A stretch of DNA of 64,000 bases, from contig PBUB01000002.1 in the NCBI GenBank assembly GCA_002729885.1, positions 549,745 to 613,744 on the forward strand. Direction: 5' to 3'. Below, one piece after another: positions 24,971 to 35,018 of the stretch; the first letter of the stretch is position 1, and each line of letters begins with the position of its first letter. The notes under the pieces were generated by a model, which was not told the DNA's origin, searched no databases, and saw nothing but the letters and a program-made list of their open reading frames with translations. The translations under genes were made by a program, and so were the position numbers. This stretch comes from Spirochaetaceae bacterium (GTDB lineage: Bacteria > Spirochaetota > Leptospiria > Leptospirales > Leptonemataceae).

Positions 24971-26062
24971 ATGCATCGCTATGTGGTCCTGGGCGCCCTG
25001 TGCATTCTCTGCGGACTTTTTGTCTATGCTCTGGGCAATGAGCTCAGATACTATCAGCATCCGGATCGCGTTGTCTGGATGTTAAGAGCCCGGGCTCTAC
25101 AGCAGCATGAACTGCCGGACACAATGATTCTGGGAGATAGTCAGGCCATGAGCGGTCTTCGACCTCATCTCTTTGGTAAGGAATATGGAAAGGTATACAA
25201 TCTAGGGCTTCCCAGTGCCCAGCCAGAGGCGCTTCTTTCAGTTGTTCCCTATCTCGAAGATCGCCAGGTACAGACTCTCATAGTAAATATCAGTCCCTAT
25301 TCAATGTATGAAACCGAAGTGTACGATGCATTCTTGAATTACTATCGAAGTGAGTTTATTGCGCTTAACTGGCCAGGGCTGCAGCGGGCCTATCTATACG
25401 GGGATTCCGGCGGGGAGGTACTGGAATCCACCTTATCCGGTATGGGGCTGTACCGGTTGAATGCAGCTATTCGCAATCTGTCTACAGACGAGGAGCTTTC
25501 GCTTATGGTTCAGCCCGGTCCTTTCCCGGGCATTGGCTATTCTACCAGGCCGGCGGCTCAGGCAGTGGTGAATGCTCCTTCGCTGGCATCCAGAATGCGA
25601 AAACTGAGGGAAGTGAATGCAAAGATAGAGAGCATTCTGGATTCTACGAATGGATTCTGGACATGGCGGAACTTTGAGACACCTTCCAGGGATGAGTGCG
25701 ATGCAGGAGAGCTGAAACCCTTGCCCGCTGCCATTCGTTTCAAGCCCAGGCCCGAAGCCATCAGGGCATGGGTGGATTTTCTCAACCAGGCCTCCAGGTA
25801 CGTAGAGCGCATAATATTGATCCGCATTCCATTTTCTGATTCCTGGCATGACACCGTTGACAGAATACTGCCATACGGAAAGGTATCATCGGATGTCCAC
25901 GGAATCCTGACGGAGCTGGACCTACCGCAGAAAGTAACTTACCTGGATGGGGCATCGGATTTTTCTGATGCAGATTTTTACGACTGGAATCATCTGGATT
26001 ATTGCGGAGCCGAGCGCTATACGATGTTTTTGTTGGAACAGATAGAGGCCCAAAAAAAATGA
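24971..26062 (+). CDS. DUF1574-like / SGNH-type exported protein
   Basis: A 363-residue protein with one N-terminal hydrophobic helix (VVLGALCILCGLFVYALG) followed by a large periplasmic part. MILGDSQAMSGLRP resembles the GDSxxxx block of SGNH hydrolases and DUF1574 proteins, and DWNHLDYCGAERYTMFL resembles their C-terminal Asp-x-x-His block. The frame is open to a TTG at 24953, but ATG 24971 is preferred. Proteins of this type in Leptospira frequently sit next to MBOAT acyltransferases and may act with the one at 5673-7199, though this is inference. Confidence 0.65.
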   Translation: MHRYVVLGALCILCGLFVYALGNELRYYQHPDRVVWMLRARALQQHELPDTMILGDSQAMSGLRPHLFGKEYGKVYNLGLPSAQPEALLSVVPYLEDRQVQTLIVNISPYSMYETEVYDAFLNYYRSEFIALNWPGLQRAYLYGDSGGEVLESTLSGMGLYRLNAAIRNLSTDEELSLMVQPGPFPGIGYSTRPAAQAVVNAPSLASRMRKLREVNAKIESILDSTNGFWTWRNFETPSRDECDAGELKPLPAAIRFKPRPEAIRAWVDFLNQASRYVERIILIRIPFSDSWHDTVDRILPYGKVSSDVHGILTELDLPQKVTYLDGASDFSDADFYDWNHLDYCGAERYTMFLLEQIEAQKK

Positions 26063-26153
26063 CTGTTTTTGGATTCCTTTGCGCATTTCGTGGCCCTACG
26101 CATCGCAAATAGCAGGGCCGCCATAGAACTTCGCCTGAATTGGGAGACATGAG

Positions 26154-26948
26154 TTGAGCTGGAATTTTCTAACACCTGAAATACCGGAGGATTCGCTAAT
26201 CCTGGATTGCCGTTCCGACAATCAATACCGGGAATCCACGATTAAGGGAGCCATAGGTGCCTCCTTCGCAAAGAAACCATTTGGTTCCGGACCGCAGTCC
26301 ATGGCCAAGCTTTCCGGTTTTATCGAGGATGTTCGCAACCGAATGCAAAAGCACCGGGGCATTCTAATATTCGATGAAGGTCAGGGAATGTACGCATCCC
26401 GTCTGGGCTGGCTACTTCACAGTGCTGGAATCAAGGATTTTCTAATTCTCTCTCGGAAGTTCGGAGAGCTTGAGTCTGGAATGCTGGCTCCGGGCACGGA
26501 AACTCTGGACAGCGCTCCAGCAGACAAACCCAGTACATTCCAGGGGATTTGCTCTATCAGTCATGTTCAGGTTAACTTAACCAAGGTTCAGTTAGTAGAT
26601 GTAAGAACACCGGAGGAACATGAAGGAAAGCTACCTCGAATGGTTTCTCCTGAACCAGGATCTATCTGTGGAAAGATTCCCGGCTCCATGAATTTTGACT
26701 GGAGACGTCTATACGATGCAAAAGGCAATCTGAAGCCCCGGCCAGATGTTCTGGCTGCCATTCGTTCCATGGGTCTTATTCCGGAACGTCCCACCATCCT
26801 GTATGATTTCAACGGTGCTCGCTCCAGTACCATGGCTCTGGTGCTTACTCGTTGTGGTTACAAGCATGTAAGCGTTTACCTGGGTTCATGGATGGAGTGG
26901 AGGAAATCCTCTCTGCCCAAGCAGAACTATAAGGTCTGGAAGCCTTGA
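26154..26948 (+). CDS. Tandem rhodanese-domain protein lacking the catalytic cysteine
   Basis: A 264-residue two-domain protein of the thiosulfate/mercaptopyruvate sulfurtransferase layout. Domain 1 (about 5-110) has ILDCRSDNQYRES and the usual inactive-type loop DEGQGMYASRLGW. Domain 2 (about 145-262) has LVDVRTPEEHEG, the linker GKIPGSMNFDWRRLY and the active-site loop YDFNGARSS, where active enzymes have Cys; here Asp218 stands in its place. The start appears to be TTG 26154 with GGGAG nine bases before. The stop overlaps the metG ATG by one base, so it is coupled to metG. It is probably non-catalytic or uses another chemistry. Confidence 0.8.
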   Translation: MSWNFLTPEIPEDSLILDCRSDNQYRESTIKGAIGASFAKKPFGSGPQSMAKLSGFIEDVRNRMQKHRGILIFDEGQGMYASRLGWLLHSAGIKDFLILSRKFGELESGMLAPGTETLDSAPADKPSTFQGICSISHVQVNLTKVQLVDVRTPEEHEGKLPRMVSPEPGSICGKIPGSMNFDWRRLYDAKGNLKPRPDVLAAIRSMGLIPERPTILYDFNGARSSTMALVLTRCGYKHVSVYLGSWMEWRKSSLPKQNYKVWKP

Positions 26949-29098
26949 TGAATCGCAAAATCCTGGTGACATCGGCTCTTCCCTATGCCAATGGCCCCAT
27001 TCACCTGGGTCACCTGGTGGAATATGTCCAGACAGATATCTGGGTTCGCTTTCAAAAACTCCAGGGCAATCAGGTATTCTACTTCTGTGCGGACGATACA
27101 CATGGTACCCCTATCATGATCGCTGCAAGGAACCGGGGCATTACTCCGGAGCAGCTGGTAAATCAAATTCGCAAAGAGCATTTTGAAGATCTAACGGCAT
27201 TCCAGGTAGAATTCGACAATTTCTATTCCACAAACACTCCAGAGAACCGGGCCCTATCGGAGGAAATCTATCTAAAGGCCAAAGAGAAAGGGCATATTCA
27301 TAAGAAATCTTTGAATCAGTTATTCTGCACACATGACGATATGTTTCTACCGGACCGATTCGTCCGTGGCACATGCCCGAAGTGCGGCGCCCTGGACCAG
27401 TACGGAGATAGTTGCGAGGTCTGCAGCTCAACCTACAGACCAGAAGAGCTCAAGGATTCCAGATGCTCTATCTGCGGTAATCCTCCGGTGGAAAAGGAAA
27501 GCGAACATATCTTCTTTCAGCTCGCCGATTTCCAGAAATTTCTGGAGGACTGGCTTAAAACCCCTAACCGGGTGGACGAAGGCGTTCGAAAGAAGATGCA
27601 TGAATGGATCGACCAGGGCCTGAGACACTGGGACATCAGTCGGGATGGTCCGTACTTTGGATTTGCCATACCAGGAGAGACCAACAAATTCTTCTACGTC
27701 TGGCTGGATGCTCCCATTGGTTACATGGCATCTTCCCTGAACTTCTTTCGCAAAACAGGCCAGGATGAGCTTTTCGATGCATTCTGGAGAAGCGAAGAAA
27801 ACGAAGTCTATCATTTCATAGGCAAGGATATAGTCTACTTTCATACCCTGTTCTGGCCGGCTCTGTTAAATGCCGGGGATTTTCGCACACCAACCTCGGT
27901 TTTTGTACATGGATTTCTAACAGTGAACGGCGAGAAGATGTCCAAAAGCCGCGGCACCTTCGTTCGAGCATCCACCTATCTCAAGCATATGGACCCGGAA
28001 TGCCTGAGATATTTTTATGCCACAAGATTGGGCGCAGCCCTGGATGACCTGGACCTGAACACAGAAGACTTTGTTCAGCGCTACAACAGCGATGTGGTGG
28101 GCAACATTGCGAATCTATTCTCCCGACTGGTTTCTGGCATCGCATCCAAACTGGATTTTCGCCTTTCGTCGGAGCTATCTACAGAAGGGAAAAAGCTTTT
28201 TGATCGAGTGGCTGGAAAAAAGCAGTCCATCATAGATTTTTACGAGAACAGGCAGTATGCACGGGCCATTCGAGAAATCCAGTCTTTGAGCGATGAAGTA
28301 AATCGATTCATTACGGAAAAGGAGCCCTGGAAGCAGATCAAAGGCGATGCGGAAGCGGCCAGACAGACTGTAACAGATGCCATTAATGCAGGTATGGCGC
28401 TGGCCCTCTATCTAAAGCCGGTGCTACCGGTGCTGGCAGGTGGTGTAGAGGAATTGCTGGCTCTGGAAAACCCATTGCGATTTGACAGTGACCTGGAACC
28501 TCTCCCTGCACAACATGTGATTCGGGCCTATCGACATCTGGCCGGTCGAATTGAAACCAGCGCGTTCGATGCGATGTTCGATGAAGAGCGAATTGCCGCT
28601 GACGGAGCCGGCCAAACCGGCGCTTCAAAGAAAGCCGGTGGCGGTAAACAAGCACAGAAGTCCGGGGCAGGCGAAAAGTCTGATGGGCCGGGCAGGAAAG
28701 GAAAAGAAAACAAAGAGGCATCCGCCAAATCTACGGCTGCAGGTAAGGGCATGGAAGATCAAAGTCCGGATGGAATTATTACCATCGATGAATTGAATCG
28801 AGTGGAATTGCGAGTGGGTCAGATTAATTCGGCTGAATTCATCGAAGGGGCCGATCGATTGCTTCGCATTCAGTTGGATGTGGGTGAAGAAAAGCCCCGA
28901 AACGTTATTGCAGGTATTCGCTCTGCCTATGCTCCGGAGGATCTAAAAGATCTGAAGGTGGTCTGCGTAAGCAATCTAAAGCCCAGAAAGATGAAATTTG
29001 GAACTTCGGAAGCCATGCTTCTGGCCACGGGAAAGGACGATACGCTTACACTCTTTACTCCTCATAGATCCGCATTGCCCGGGGATCGGCTGGGCTGA
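26948..29098 (+). CDS. metG: Methionyl-tRNA synthetase with C-terminal tRNA-binding domain
   Basis: A 716-residue class I synthetase. It shows the HIGH-type motif PIHLGHL, a zinc insert with CPKCG, CEVC and CSICG, the KMSKS motif (GEKMSKSRGT), an anticodon-binding helical domain, a Lys/Gly/Ala-rich linker (about 558-600), and a C-terminal EMAPII/Trbp111-like domain (IDELNRVELRVGQI to the end) that dimerises and binds the tRNA. The ATG at 26948 overlaps the rhodanese stop (TGATG). Confidence 0.97.
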   Translation: MNRKILVTSALPYANGPIHLGHLVEYVQTDIWVRFQKLQGNQVFYFCADDTHGTPIMIAARNRGITPEQLVNQIRKEHFEDLTAFQVEFDNFYSTNTPENRALSEEIYLKAKEKGHIHKKSLNQLFCTHDDMFLPDRFVRGTCPKCGALDQYGDSCEVCSSTYRPEELKDSRCSICGNPPVEKESEHIFFQLADFQKFLEDWLKTPNRVDEGVRKKMHEWIDQGLRHWDISRDGPYFGFAIPGETNKFFYVWLDAPIGYMASSLNFFRKTGQDELFDAFWRSEENEVYHFIGKDIVYFHTLFWPALLNAGDFRTPTSVFVHGFLTVNGEKMSKSRGTFVRASTYLKHMDPECLRYFYATRLGAALDDLDLNTEDFVQRYNSDVVGNIANLFSRLVSGIASKLDFRLSSELSTEGKKLFDRVAGKKQSIIDFYENRQYARAIREIQSLSDEVNRFITEKEPWKQIKGDAEAARQTVTDAINAGMALALYLKPVLPVLAGGVEELLALENPLRFDSDLEPLPAQHVIRAYRHLAGRIETSAFDAMFDEERIAADGAGQTGASKKAGGGKQAQKSGAGEKSDGPGRKGKENKEASAKSTAAGKGMEDQSPDGIITIDELNRVELRVGQINSAEFIEGADRLLRIQLDVGEEKPRNVIAGIRSAYAPEDLKDLKVVCVSNLKPRKMKFGTSEAMLLATGKDDTLTLFTPHRSALPGDRLG

Positions 29099-29102
29099 AA
29101 TT

Positions 29103-32100
29103 ATGAAAGGGCTGCCACTGCCCGATGGCTGGTTCCGCTACTGGATCCTGTTATTTTTGATCGGGCTCATTCCTGGTGGCCTGGTGTCCCAGCCGCTGGT
29201 AGATCCCTCTCTGGATTATCGCACCTATCGCACCATACATTTTGCCATTCATTACCCGGCCGGGTACAGGGAAAACGCTCTTCGCCTGGGCGAGCTGGCG
29301 GAGAAGCGCTACCGGGTACTGGAATATCGTTATCGCTCCGGAGTGGATGTTACCAATATCATTCTAATCCCGGAAACCGATACAGTGAATGCTTTCGCAT
29401 CCACCTATGTGGTAAATCGAGTAGCTCTATATGTTCAGTCGCCTACCCCCGGGGAATTTTCCAGGTATGATCTCTGGCAGGATCATCTGTTTACCCATGA
29501 ATACACCCATATTCTGAACCTCTATCCATACGAAGGTCTGGCCAATGTCATACTTCGCATTTTTGCCGGACTGCCTCCGAACTTTCTAACTCCCACAGGT
29601 CTGGTTGAGGGCTTCCCGGTATACGAAGAGAGTCAGAGCGGAAAAGGGCGACTGGAAGATCCGCTTACAAATATGGTGATTCGCGCTGCCATTCTGGAGA
29701 ATCGATTTCCCAGCCTGGAAGAGATAATGGCAGGCACGCACAGGTGGCCTCTGGGTAGCACCTCCTATTTATTTGGAGGTAGATTCGTGCAGTTTCTCAG
29801 GGAGTATCCGGCCTTCCAGCAGAGCGGAGCAAGTGCCCGTCTGGATGAATACTTTCTTTCTGAAGAACTGCCGGTGCTTTCTGCAGAACGCCTGGAACGC
29901 CTGGGATATCCTGACATTCAGGAGATCTATAATCTATTCAAGGAGTTCGAAACTCTAAGGCTGGAAGGGCGCTACAGTTCCGAGACTCCCTTCAAGCGCC
30001 TCACCGATACAGGCTTTAGCAAGAAGTTCCTGCAGATCCATAACGGCCGATTGTATTACTTTGGCTCTCTATCCAGCGATTACGGAATCTTCAGTATGCC
30101 ATTATTGTCATCTTCGAAGAACGAAAACGGCTCCTCCAAAAATCCACCGGCCGATTCCGTGGAAGAGCCTGAAGCCCTGCCGAAAGTGGAATCGCACAGT
30201 CTTTCCCTGTTTCGCAGAAGTCGTTCTTCTGCCGGCTTCACTTTTACTGGCGAATTCGAAAGGGAATCCGATGTTGTAAATCCAGAGGACCAGCTGCTGG
30301 CCTCTCAAGAGAGCTTTCCAGACTATTCGGGCATTCGATATCAACTCTATCGCTCAGGCGGTCTCAGCCTCCAGGAGGTCTCGCCGGATTCCAGAATCCT
30401 GTTTCCCAGTGCCCGGGGGGACAAGCTTGCCTACATCAAGAGAGAAGATCCGTACAGGTATTTAATGGTGGCCCGAATTCGAGCCGATGGTCAGTTGCAG
30501 GATGAAAGAGTGATTCTTTCGGCAGATTTGCACGGAATACTCACAAACAGCGTTCTCTCTCCGGATGCCTCTCTGGTAATAGGTATTTATAGACAGAACG
30601 GTACCGGTCATCCGGTGCTCATGGGCTGTAGCACTCCCTGGAACAGTGGCATCAATACTGGAACAAATGTGCGAAATACAAAAGTAGAAGGCACGAAGTC
30701 TCAGATAGGGGACTGTAGAGTACTGGTCTCGGCTCCCGGGCAGATTGTGCAACCCTCCTTCAGTGACGATGGAGTGCTCTTTTCATCAGATCGCACCGGT
30801 CGCTATGAGCTGTATCGATTGAATCGAACATCGCCTGGGCCCTGGTCCTCACTATTGCTCCAGGAGGAAGTCTCTGTAGAACAGCTCAGCGAAAGTGCTA
30901 CAGGGCTATTCTACCCAGTTTCGGAAGGTACTCAAATCTTTGCGCTGAGATACTTTGCAGACGGTTACGATGTGGTGTCTCTGGACAGACAGGATTTATT
31001 GAACCGGGACGTAAGCGTGAGTTTTGATAATACGGACACCAGCCGGCCCATGTCCGATTTCCAGTTGCCTTCGCGCCTTTCCGGTTCGGAAGATTACAAC
31101 GGCCCTCTGGAAATCCGGCCGTATTTCGCAGGGTTCCTGTTTGGAATTTCTGCAGCAGAAAGCGGTGTTCTGGCCTATGATCCGCTGCAGAGACACCAGA
31201 TTGGCCTGGGAATTGGTATTCTGGATGAGACGCCTTATTTTTCCGCTACCTATTCCTATAACCGCTTCTCTCATTCACTGAATCTAAGTTATGCTCGTAG
31301 CAGTCTGACCAAAAGAAAGTTCTACTGCGATGTGCCGCGCGGATTGCTGGTGTTTCTCTGTCTGGCTGATACCTATCAGTTTGAATATGCAGAAGCCTCC
31401 ATTGATCGGCAGAATGCAGGGCGGGAAGTGGATCAGGAGTATTCTGTAGGTTTGCGTCATGAAAAGCATCGCAACTCCGACAGTCTTGCTTCTCTGGTAT
31501 TTCCGGAGCGAGATGTGAACCTGAGCTCCCTGTTTGCTGGATACGGAATAAGCAATGCCATTAGCTTTCCTGAATCCATCAGTCTGGAGCGAGGATTTTC
31601 CCTGTACGGAGAGGCCGGTTTTTACCCGCAATCCTGGGTGATTCTTTACGACGATTACAGCAAGAGAAAGGAAACAGCAGAGTTCTATAGTGTTGAGGCC
31701 CAGGCGGAATTATTCCTTCCTTTCTTTTTCGATCACCATGTTCCCTATCTGGCTGCCAATGCTCGCTGGACAAGCGGTAAGAATCCGGAAGTGTATCGGG
31801 TTCGTTTGAGTTCCTACATGCGTGGCCTGATTCCCGAAGCGTCGCCCTATGGCCGGGGGGCTCTGGTATTAACAGCGGAATACCGTTTTCCCCTTTTCTG
31901 GCTCTCCAGACGATTGATCTCCTGGTGGCCTTCTCTTGGACTTCGATACATCTCTCTGGCTCCCTTCTATGATTACGGCCAGTCCTTTGAAAGAAAGGTC
32001 TATCGCGATACCTGGAATCGTTCCTATGGATTCTACACCGACATAGGCCTGAATATCTTTTACTTTCCGCTTGCGATTCGTCTGATCTATGCCAGAGGCG

Positions 32101-32258
32101 AAGGGCCGGCCGGAGAGACCAGCTACGGCTTTGGGTTGCTTCTGGGTGCGGAGGCGAGCTCGCAGGGAATGAGCCGGGATCCATTTGCCCGTTCCCTGCA
32201 AAGAGATTACCGGGCATTGAATCGGCATTCGCAATCAAACGGTCATCATAGTTTCTGA
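29103..32258 (+). CDS. Large exported gluzincin metalloprotease-like protein with propeller-like and barrel-like regions
   Basis: A 1051-residue protein. Residues 12-30 form a signal/anchor. A peptidase-MA-like domain (about 40-290) carries HEYTH (His132, Glu133, His136) and the downstream GLVEGFPVYEES that supplies the third ligand. Residues about 300-640 contain TolB-like propeller repeats (LFPSARGDKLAYIKRED, NSVLSPDASLVIGIYRQ, PSFSDDGVLFSSDRTGRYELYRL). The last 350 residues are rich in alternating aromatic strands (YFSATYSYNRFSHSLNLSY and similar, ending with LPFF-, YRFPLFW- and IYFPLAI-type strands), as in outer-membrane barrels. A short open stretch before ATG 29103 overlaps metG and is rejected. 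It ends 13 bases inside the convergent DegT gene. Confidence 0.75.
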   Translation: MKGLPLPDGWFRYWILLFLIGLIPGGLVSQPLVDPSLDYRTYRTIHFAIHYPAGYRENALRLGELAEKRYRVLEYRYRSGVDVTNIILIPETDTVNAFASTYVVNRVALYVQSPTPGEFSRYDLWQDHLFTHEYTHILNLYPYEGLANVILRIFAGLPPNFLTPTGLVEGFPVYEESQSGKGRLEDPLTNMVIRAAILENRFPSLEEIMAGTHRWPLGSTSYLFGGRFVQFLREYPAFQQSGASARLDEYFLSEELPVLSAERLERLGYPDIQEIYNLFKEFETLRLEGRYSSETPFKRLTDTGFSKKFLQIHNGRLYYFGSLSSDYGIFSMPLLSSSKNENGSSKNPPADSVEEPEALPKVESHSLSLFRRSRSSAGFTFTGEFERESDVVNPEDQLLASQESFPDYSGIRYQLYRSGGLSLQEVSPDSRILFPSARGDKLAYIKREDPYRYLMVARIRADGQLQDERVILSADLHGILTNSVLSPDASLVIGIYRQNGTGHPVLMGCSTPWNSGINTGTNVRNTKVEGTKSQIGDCRVLVSAPGQIVQPSFSDDGVLFSSDRTGRYELYRLNRTSPGPWSSLLLQEEVSVEQLSESATGLFYPVSEGTQIFALRYFADGYDVVSLDRQDLLNRDVSVSFDNTDTSRPMSDFQLPSRLSGSEDYNGPLEIRPYFAGFLFGISAAESGVLAYDPLQRHQIGLGIGILDETPYFSATYSYNRFSHSLNLSYARSSLTKRKFYCDVPRGLLVFLCLADTYQFEYAEASIDRQNAGREVDQEYSVGLRHEKHRNSDSLASLVFPERDVNLSSLFAGYGISNAISFPESISLERGFSLYGEAGFYPQSWVILYDDYSKRKETAEFYSVEAQAELFLPFFFDHHVPYLAANARWTSGKNPEVYRVRLSSYMRGLIPEASPYGRGALVLTAEYRFPLFWLSRRLISWWPSLGLRYISLAPFYDYGQSFERKVYRDTWNRSYGFYTDIGLNIFYFPLAIRLIYARGEGPAGETSYGFGLLLGAEASSQGMSRDPFARSLQRDYRALNRHSQSNGHHSF

Positions 32259-33418
32259 CAATCCTGAACTGCATGGATTACATCATCGCAGTCCTCATCG
32301 CTCATTGCACTGTAGATCGGAAGAGAAACAATTCGTGCGAAGATCTCCTCGCATGCTGGAAAATCCGCCGGCTGCAAGCCGTAGCGCTCGCGATAATAAG
32401 TCATTCGATACAGCGGTATAAAGTGTAATCCGGTTCCAATATATCTTTCTTCCAGCGCAGCAATGAATTCATCTCGGTTTAGTCTGGCTTCTGGTGAAAT
32501 TTCCAGTGTATACAGGTGATAGGCTGAAGCATCCTGCTCAGGACACGTTCGAATACCAGGAATCTGCCCAAAGGCCTTTTGATATCTGTCATGGATGGCC
32601 TTTCGCCTGTTCCACATCTCTGTGGCCCTCTGAAGCTGCACCCGGCCTATGGCGGATGCAATGTCAGAAAGGTTGTATTTGTATCCCTGTTCCACCACAT
32701 CGTAATGCCAGCCGGCACGCCGATGGGCCGGGGTGGCGATTCCATGAAGTCGCATTCTTCGGACCCTTTCGATTAGCTCCGGGCGGTCCCCGGTAAGCAT
32801 TCCACCTTCTCCAGTGGTCATATTCTTGGTGGCGTAAAAACTGAATGCTGTTACTGGACCTCTTCTACCTACATAGCCATTACCATCTCTGGAAGGAAAG
32901 CTATGGGCTGCATCCTGGAGAAGTTCCAGTCCAGCGCGATCGCACAGTTCAAAAAGCCCATCCAGATCGCAGACCCGACCTCCATAATGAACACAGATTA
33001 CAGCGCGAACTCTGCCTTCTGCGCACACCGGACCATCCGGACTCTGACTACATCCGTCCAGGAATTTCTGAACGATTTCAGGACTGAGTAAATAATCCTG
33101 CCGGTTTACATCCAGAAGGACAGGCCTCGCTCCGGTACGACTCACCACTTCGGCAGTGGCCGTGAAGGTCAATGCAGGCACCAGAACAACATCGCCTGGT
33201 CCGATTCCCAGTGCTACAAGACCCAGATGCAGTGCAGCCGTTGCCGAGTTGACTGCAGCCGCTCCAGGAGCGCCAATCATTTCAGCAAACTCCGATTCGA
33301 AGGCATCGGTTTCGGGACCGGAAGTAATCCATCCGGACTCCATTACCCGCCTTACTGCTTCAAACTCCAGTTCGCTAAGGTCTGGTCTGGCAAAGGGAAG
33401 TTTAGTAGTTCTTTGCAT
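32246..33418 (-). CDS. DegT/DnrJ/EryC1/StrS family sugar aminotransferase
   Basis: A 390-residue PLP enzyme that adds an amino group to a nucleotide-linked keto-sugar. LPFARPDLSELEFEAV is the usual beginning of the family, so ATG 33418 is chosen over the in-frame 33478, which would overlap the previous gene. LLQDAAHSF (Asp169) and SFYATKNMTTGEGGML with Lys198 are the PLP contacts; GYKYNLSDIASAIGRVQL and the C-terminal HLYTLEI stretch also fit. It begins seven bases after the upstream GT-C-like gene, forming a three-gene operon likely for modification of a surface glycan or lipid. Confidence 0.92.
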   Translation of the reverse strand: MQRTTKLPFARPDLSELEFEAVRRVMESGWITSGPETDAFESEFAEMIGAPGAAAVNSATAALHLGLVALGIGPGDVVLVPALTFTATAEVVSRTGARPVLLDVNRQDYLLSPEIVQKFLDGCSQSPDGPVCAEGRVRAVICVHYGGRVCDLDGLFELCDRAGLELLQDAAHSFPSRDGNGYVGRRGPVTAFSFYATKNMTTGEGGMLTGDRPELIERVRRMRLHGIATPAHRRAGWHYDVVEQGYKYNLSDIASAIGRVQLQRATEMWNRRKAIHDRYQKAFGQIPGIRTCPEQDASAYHLYTLEISPEARLNRDEFIAALEERYIGTGLHFIPLYRMTYYRERYGLQPADFPACEEIFARIVSLPIYSAMSDEDCDDVIHAVQDCQKL

Positions 33419-33425
33419 TCCTGCT

Positions 33426-35018
33426 TTAATCTGCCCGGAATTGAACCTGGATGTTGCGGTAGAATACTGCATTGTCATGTTTCATCTTCGGATTTTCCGG
33501 GAGTGGCTCAATCAGAATCGTTCCGTTTGATTGGCCCTCACAGAGCGCTTCCGGACCAAAAAGAATTTGATACGGAGGCTCGATACAGGCCTTCAGACCT
33601 CTTCGCTCCATTTGAAGCATGAGACCTGCAGCCCCGGGCCAGTGAGCCAGGTGTTTTTTCTCCAGAGCAATCCTGTAAATGCTATCAGGGTTGGGAGAAA
33701 AATCCGTTTTCTCTTCCAGAAGCTTTAACAGTCCGGAAGGGCGAAACCCGCTATCCGGAGGGGATGTCTCCCTTGCTGTTCCTGCCAGAAGCGAGAACAA
33801 TAATAGTAGAGCAGCTATCCAGCCCTGGCCCAGCAGTCCAGAGGTTTTGAATGGTCCCGGGCCCTTATTAGTCGAAAGGCCACCATTGTGGTCGCTGAGA
33901 CGATTGGCTGGTAGAAGCGAAAGCAGGCGCGGTTGAATTTTGTCCCGTACAGGCCTGAGATTAATGGCCAGCATCAATGCATTGATGGTCAGCAAATGAT
34001 CGAATAGATGAGGGACCAGAACTCCAGGTGTCCTGAGAGCTCCATAGAAACTGCCAGCCAGCAGTATTAGCGAAATGGCCAGAAGCTGCTTTTCGATGGG
34101 CCCCAGATTCTTGCGACCTGTCCAGACATAGAGTCCCAGGGATATAATACTGAACAGAGGAAAGCCCATGCGAAATGGTCCGTCCATAGCCGACAGCATA
34201 AATACCAGTGCCTTGCCTGGCTTTCTCCAGGTGGAGTTCTGGGACAGATAATCCATTATGGCTTTCAAGTTGCCGCCGTCGTTCTGGTAGGCCTCAATAA
34301 TGGGCAGCGATAAACCGGCCAGAAGTATGACTATTCCCACAATCAAAGGAATCGTTAGTCCCGGAGTCAGTAGCTTCTCTTGACGGTACAGTTTATATCC
34401 CAGGTAAATTAAAAAGATCAATGAAGGTCCCAGAAAGATCAGGCTGCCTGCATGGCTGTGCAAAATCCAGATAGCGGCAAATGCCAGACCTGGTAGCGCC
34501 CGGAAGTCGCCGTTTCCAGATCTCACCAGATTCATACTGAACCACAGTACCGGCATGATGGTCAGATGCGGTCCCCATGGACTGAATAATACATGACCAC
34601 CCAGATGCCACGTAAATGCTATAGTGAGTAGAAGAATTAGAATTCGAGTTAATAAGCTAAGTTCAAGCTTCCTGGCAGAATGAAAAGCGGCCAGGCCCAT
34701 TCCCAGGTTTGCTATCCAGATAGCGATGGAGAATTGATAGTAATGCGAATACTCTGCGAACCAGGCGGACGGCAGAATGTAATCCACCAGAGCCATCCAG
34801 TAAAAAGAGACGGGTCCAATGTGAAAAAAACCGAGCCTGGAGTAGGCGCCCCTGAGTACATCCCATTCGGCCGCCATATGAACCTGTCTCGCGATCAAGG
34901 CGATATCGCCCATTTCTTCAAAGGAACCTCCCAGAAATGGAATCAGAGCCAGAAGCAGGCCGAGCATATAGCCAGCCCAGCCCAACTCCGGTAGTCGATT
35001 TTGCCAATCAGGCTTCAA
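33426..35018 (-). CDS. Polytopic membrane protein, possible GT-C type glycosyltransferase
   Basis: A 530-residue protein with about ten or more hydrophobic helices in residues 15-410 and a soluble C-terminal domain (about 425-530). After the first helix, an acidic loop (FEEMGDIALIARQVHMAAEW) and the sequence YSRLGFFHIGPVSFYWMALVDY are reminiscent of GT-C glycosyltransferases of the GT39/GT83 type, where an acidic residue in the first periplasmic loop is catalytic. There is no firm family match. It overlaps the upstream GT87-like gene by 11 bases and precedes the aminotransferase. Confidence 0.6.
   Translation of the reverse strand: MKPDWQNRLPELGWAGYMLGLLLALIPFLGGSFEEMGDIALIARQVHMAAEWDVLRGAYSRLGFFHIGPVSFYWMALVDYILPSAWFAEYSHYYQFSIAIWIANLGMGLAAFHSARKLELSLLTRILILLLTIAFTWHLGGHVLFSPWGPHLTIMPVLWFSMNLVRSGNGDFRALPGLAFAAIWILHSHAGSLIFLGPSLIFLIYLGYKLYRQEKLLTPGLTIPLIVGIVILLAGLSLPIIEAYQNDGGNLKAIMDYLSQNSTWRKPGKALVFMLSAMDGPFRMGFPLFSIISLGLYVWTGRKNLGPIEKQLLAISLILLAGSFYGALRTPGVLVPHLFDHLLTINALMLAINLRPVRDKIQPRLLSLLPANRLSDHNGGLSTNKGPGPFKTSGLLGQGWIAALLLLFSLLAGTARETSPPDSGFRPSGLLKLLEEKTDFSPNPDSIYRIALEKKHLAHWPGAAGLMLQMERRGLKACIEPPYQILFGPEALCEGQSNGTILIEPLPENPKMKHDNAVFYRNIQVQFRAD

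Noticed and set aside
28383..28752. Several minus-strand frames inside metG
   Set aside because: They lie over the low-complexity linker of a well-supported synthetase; base composition explains the open frames.
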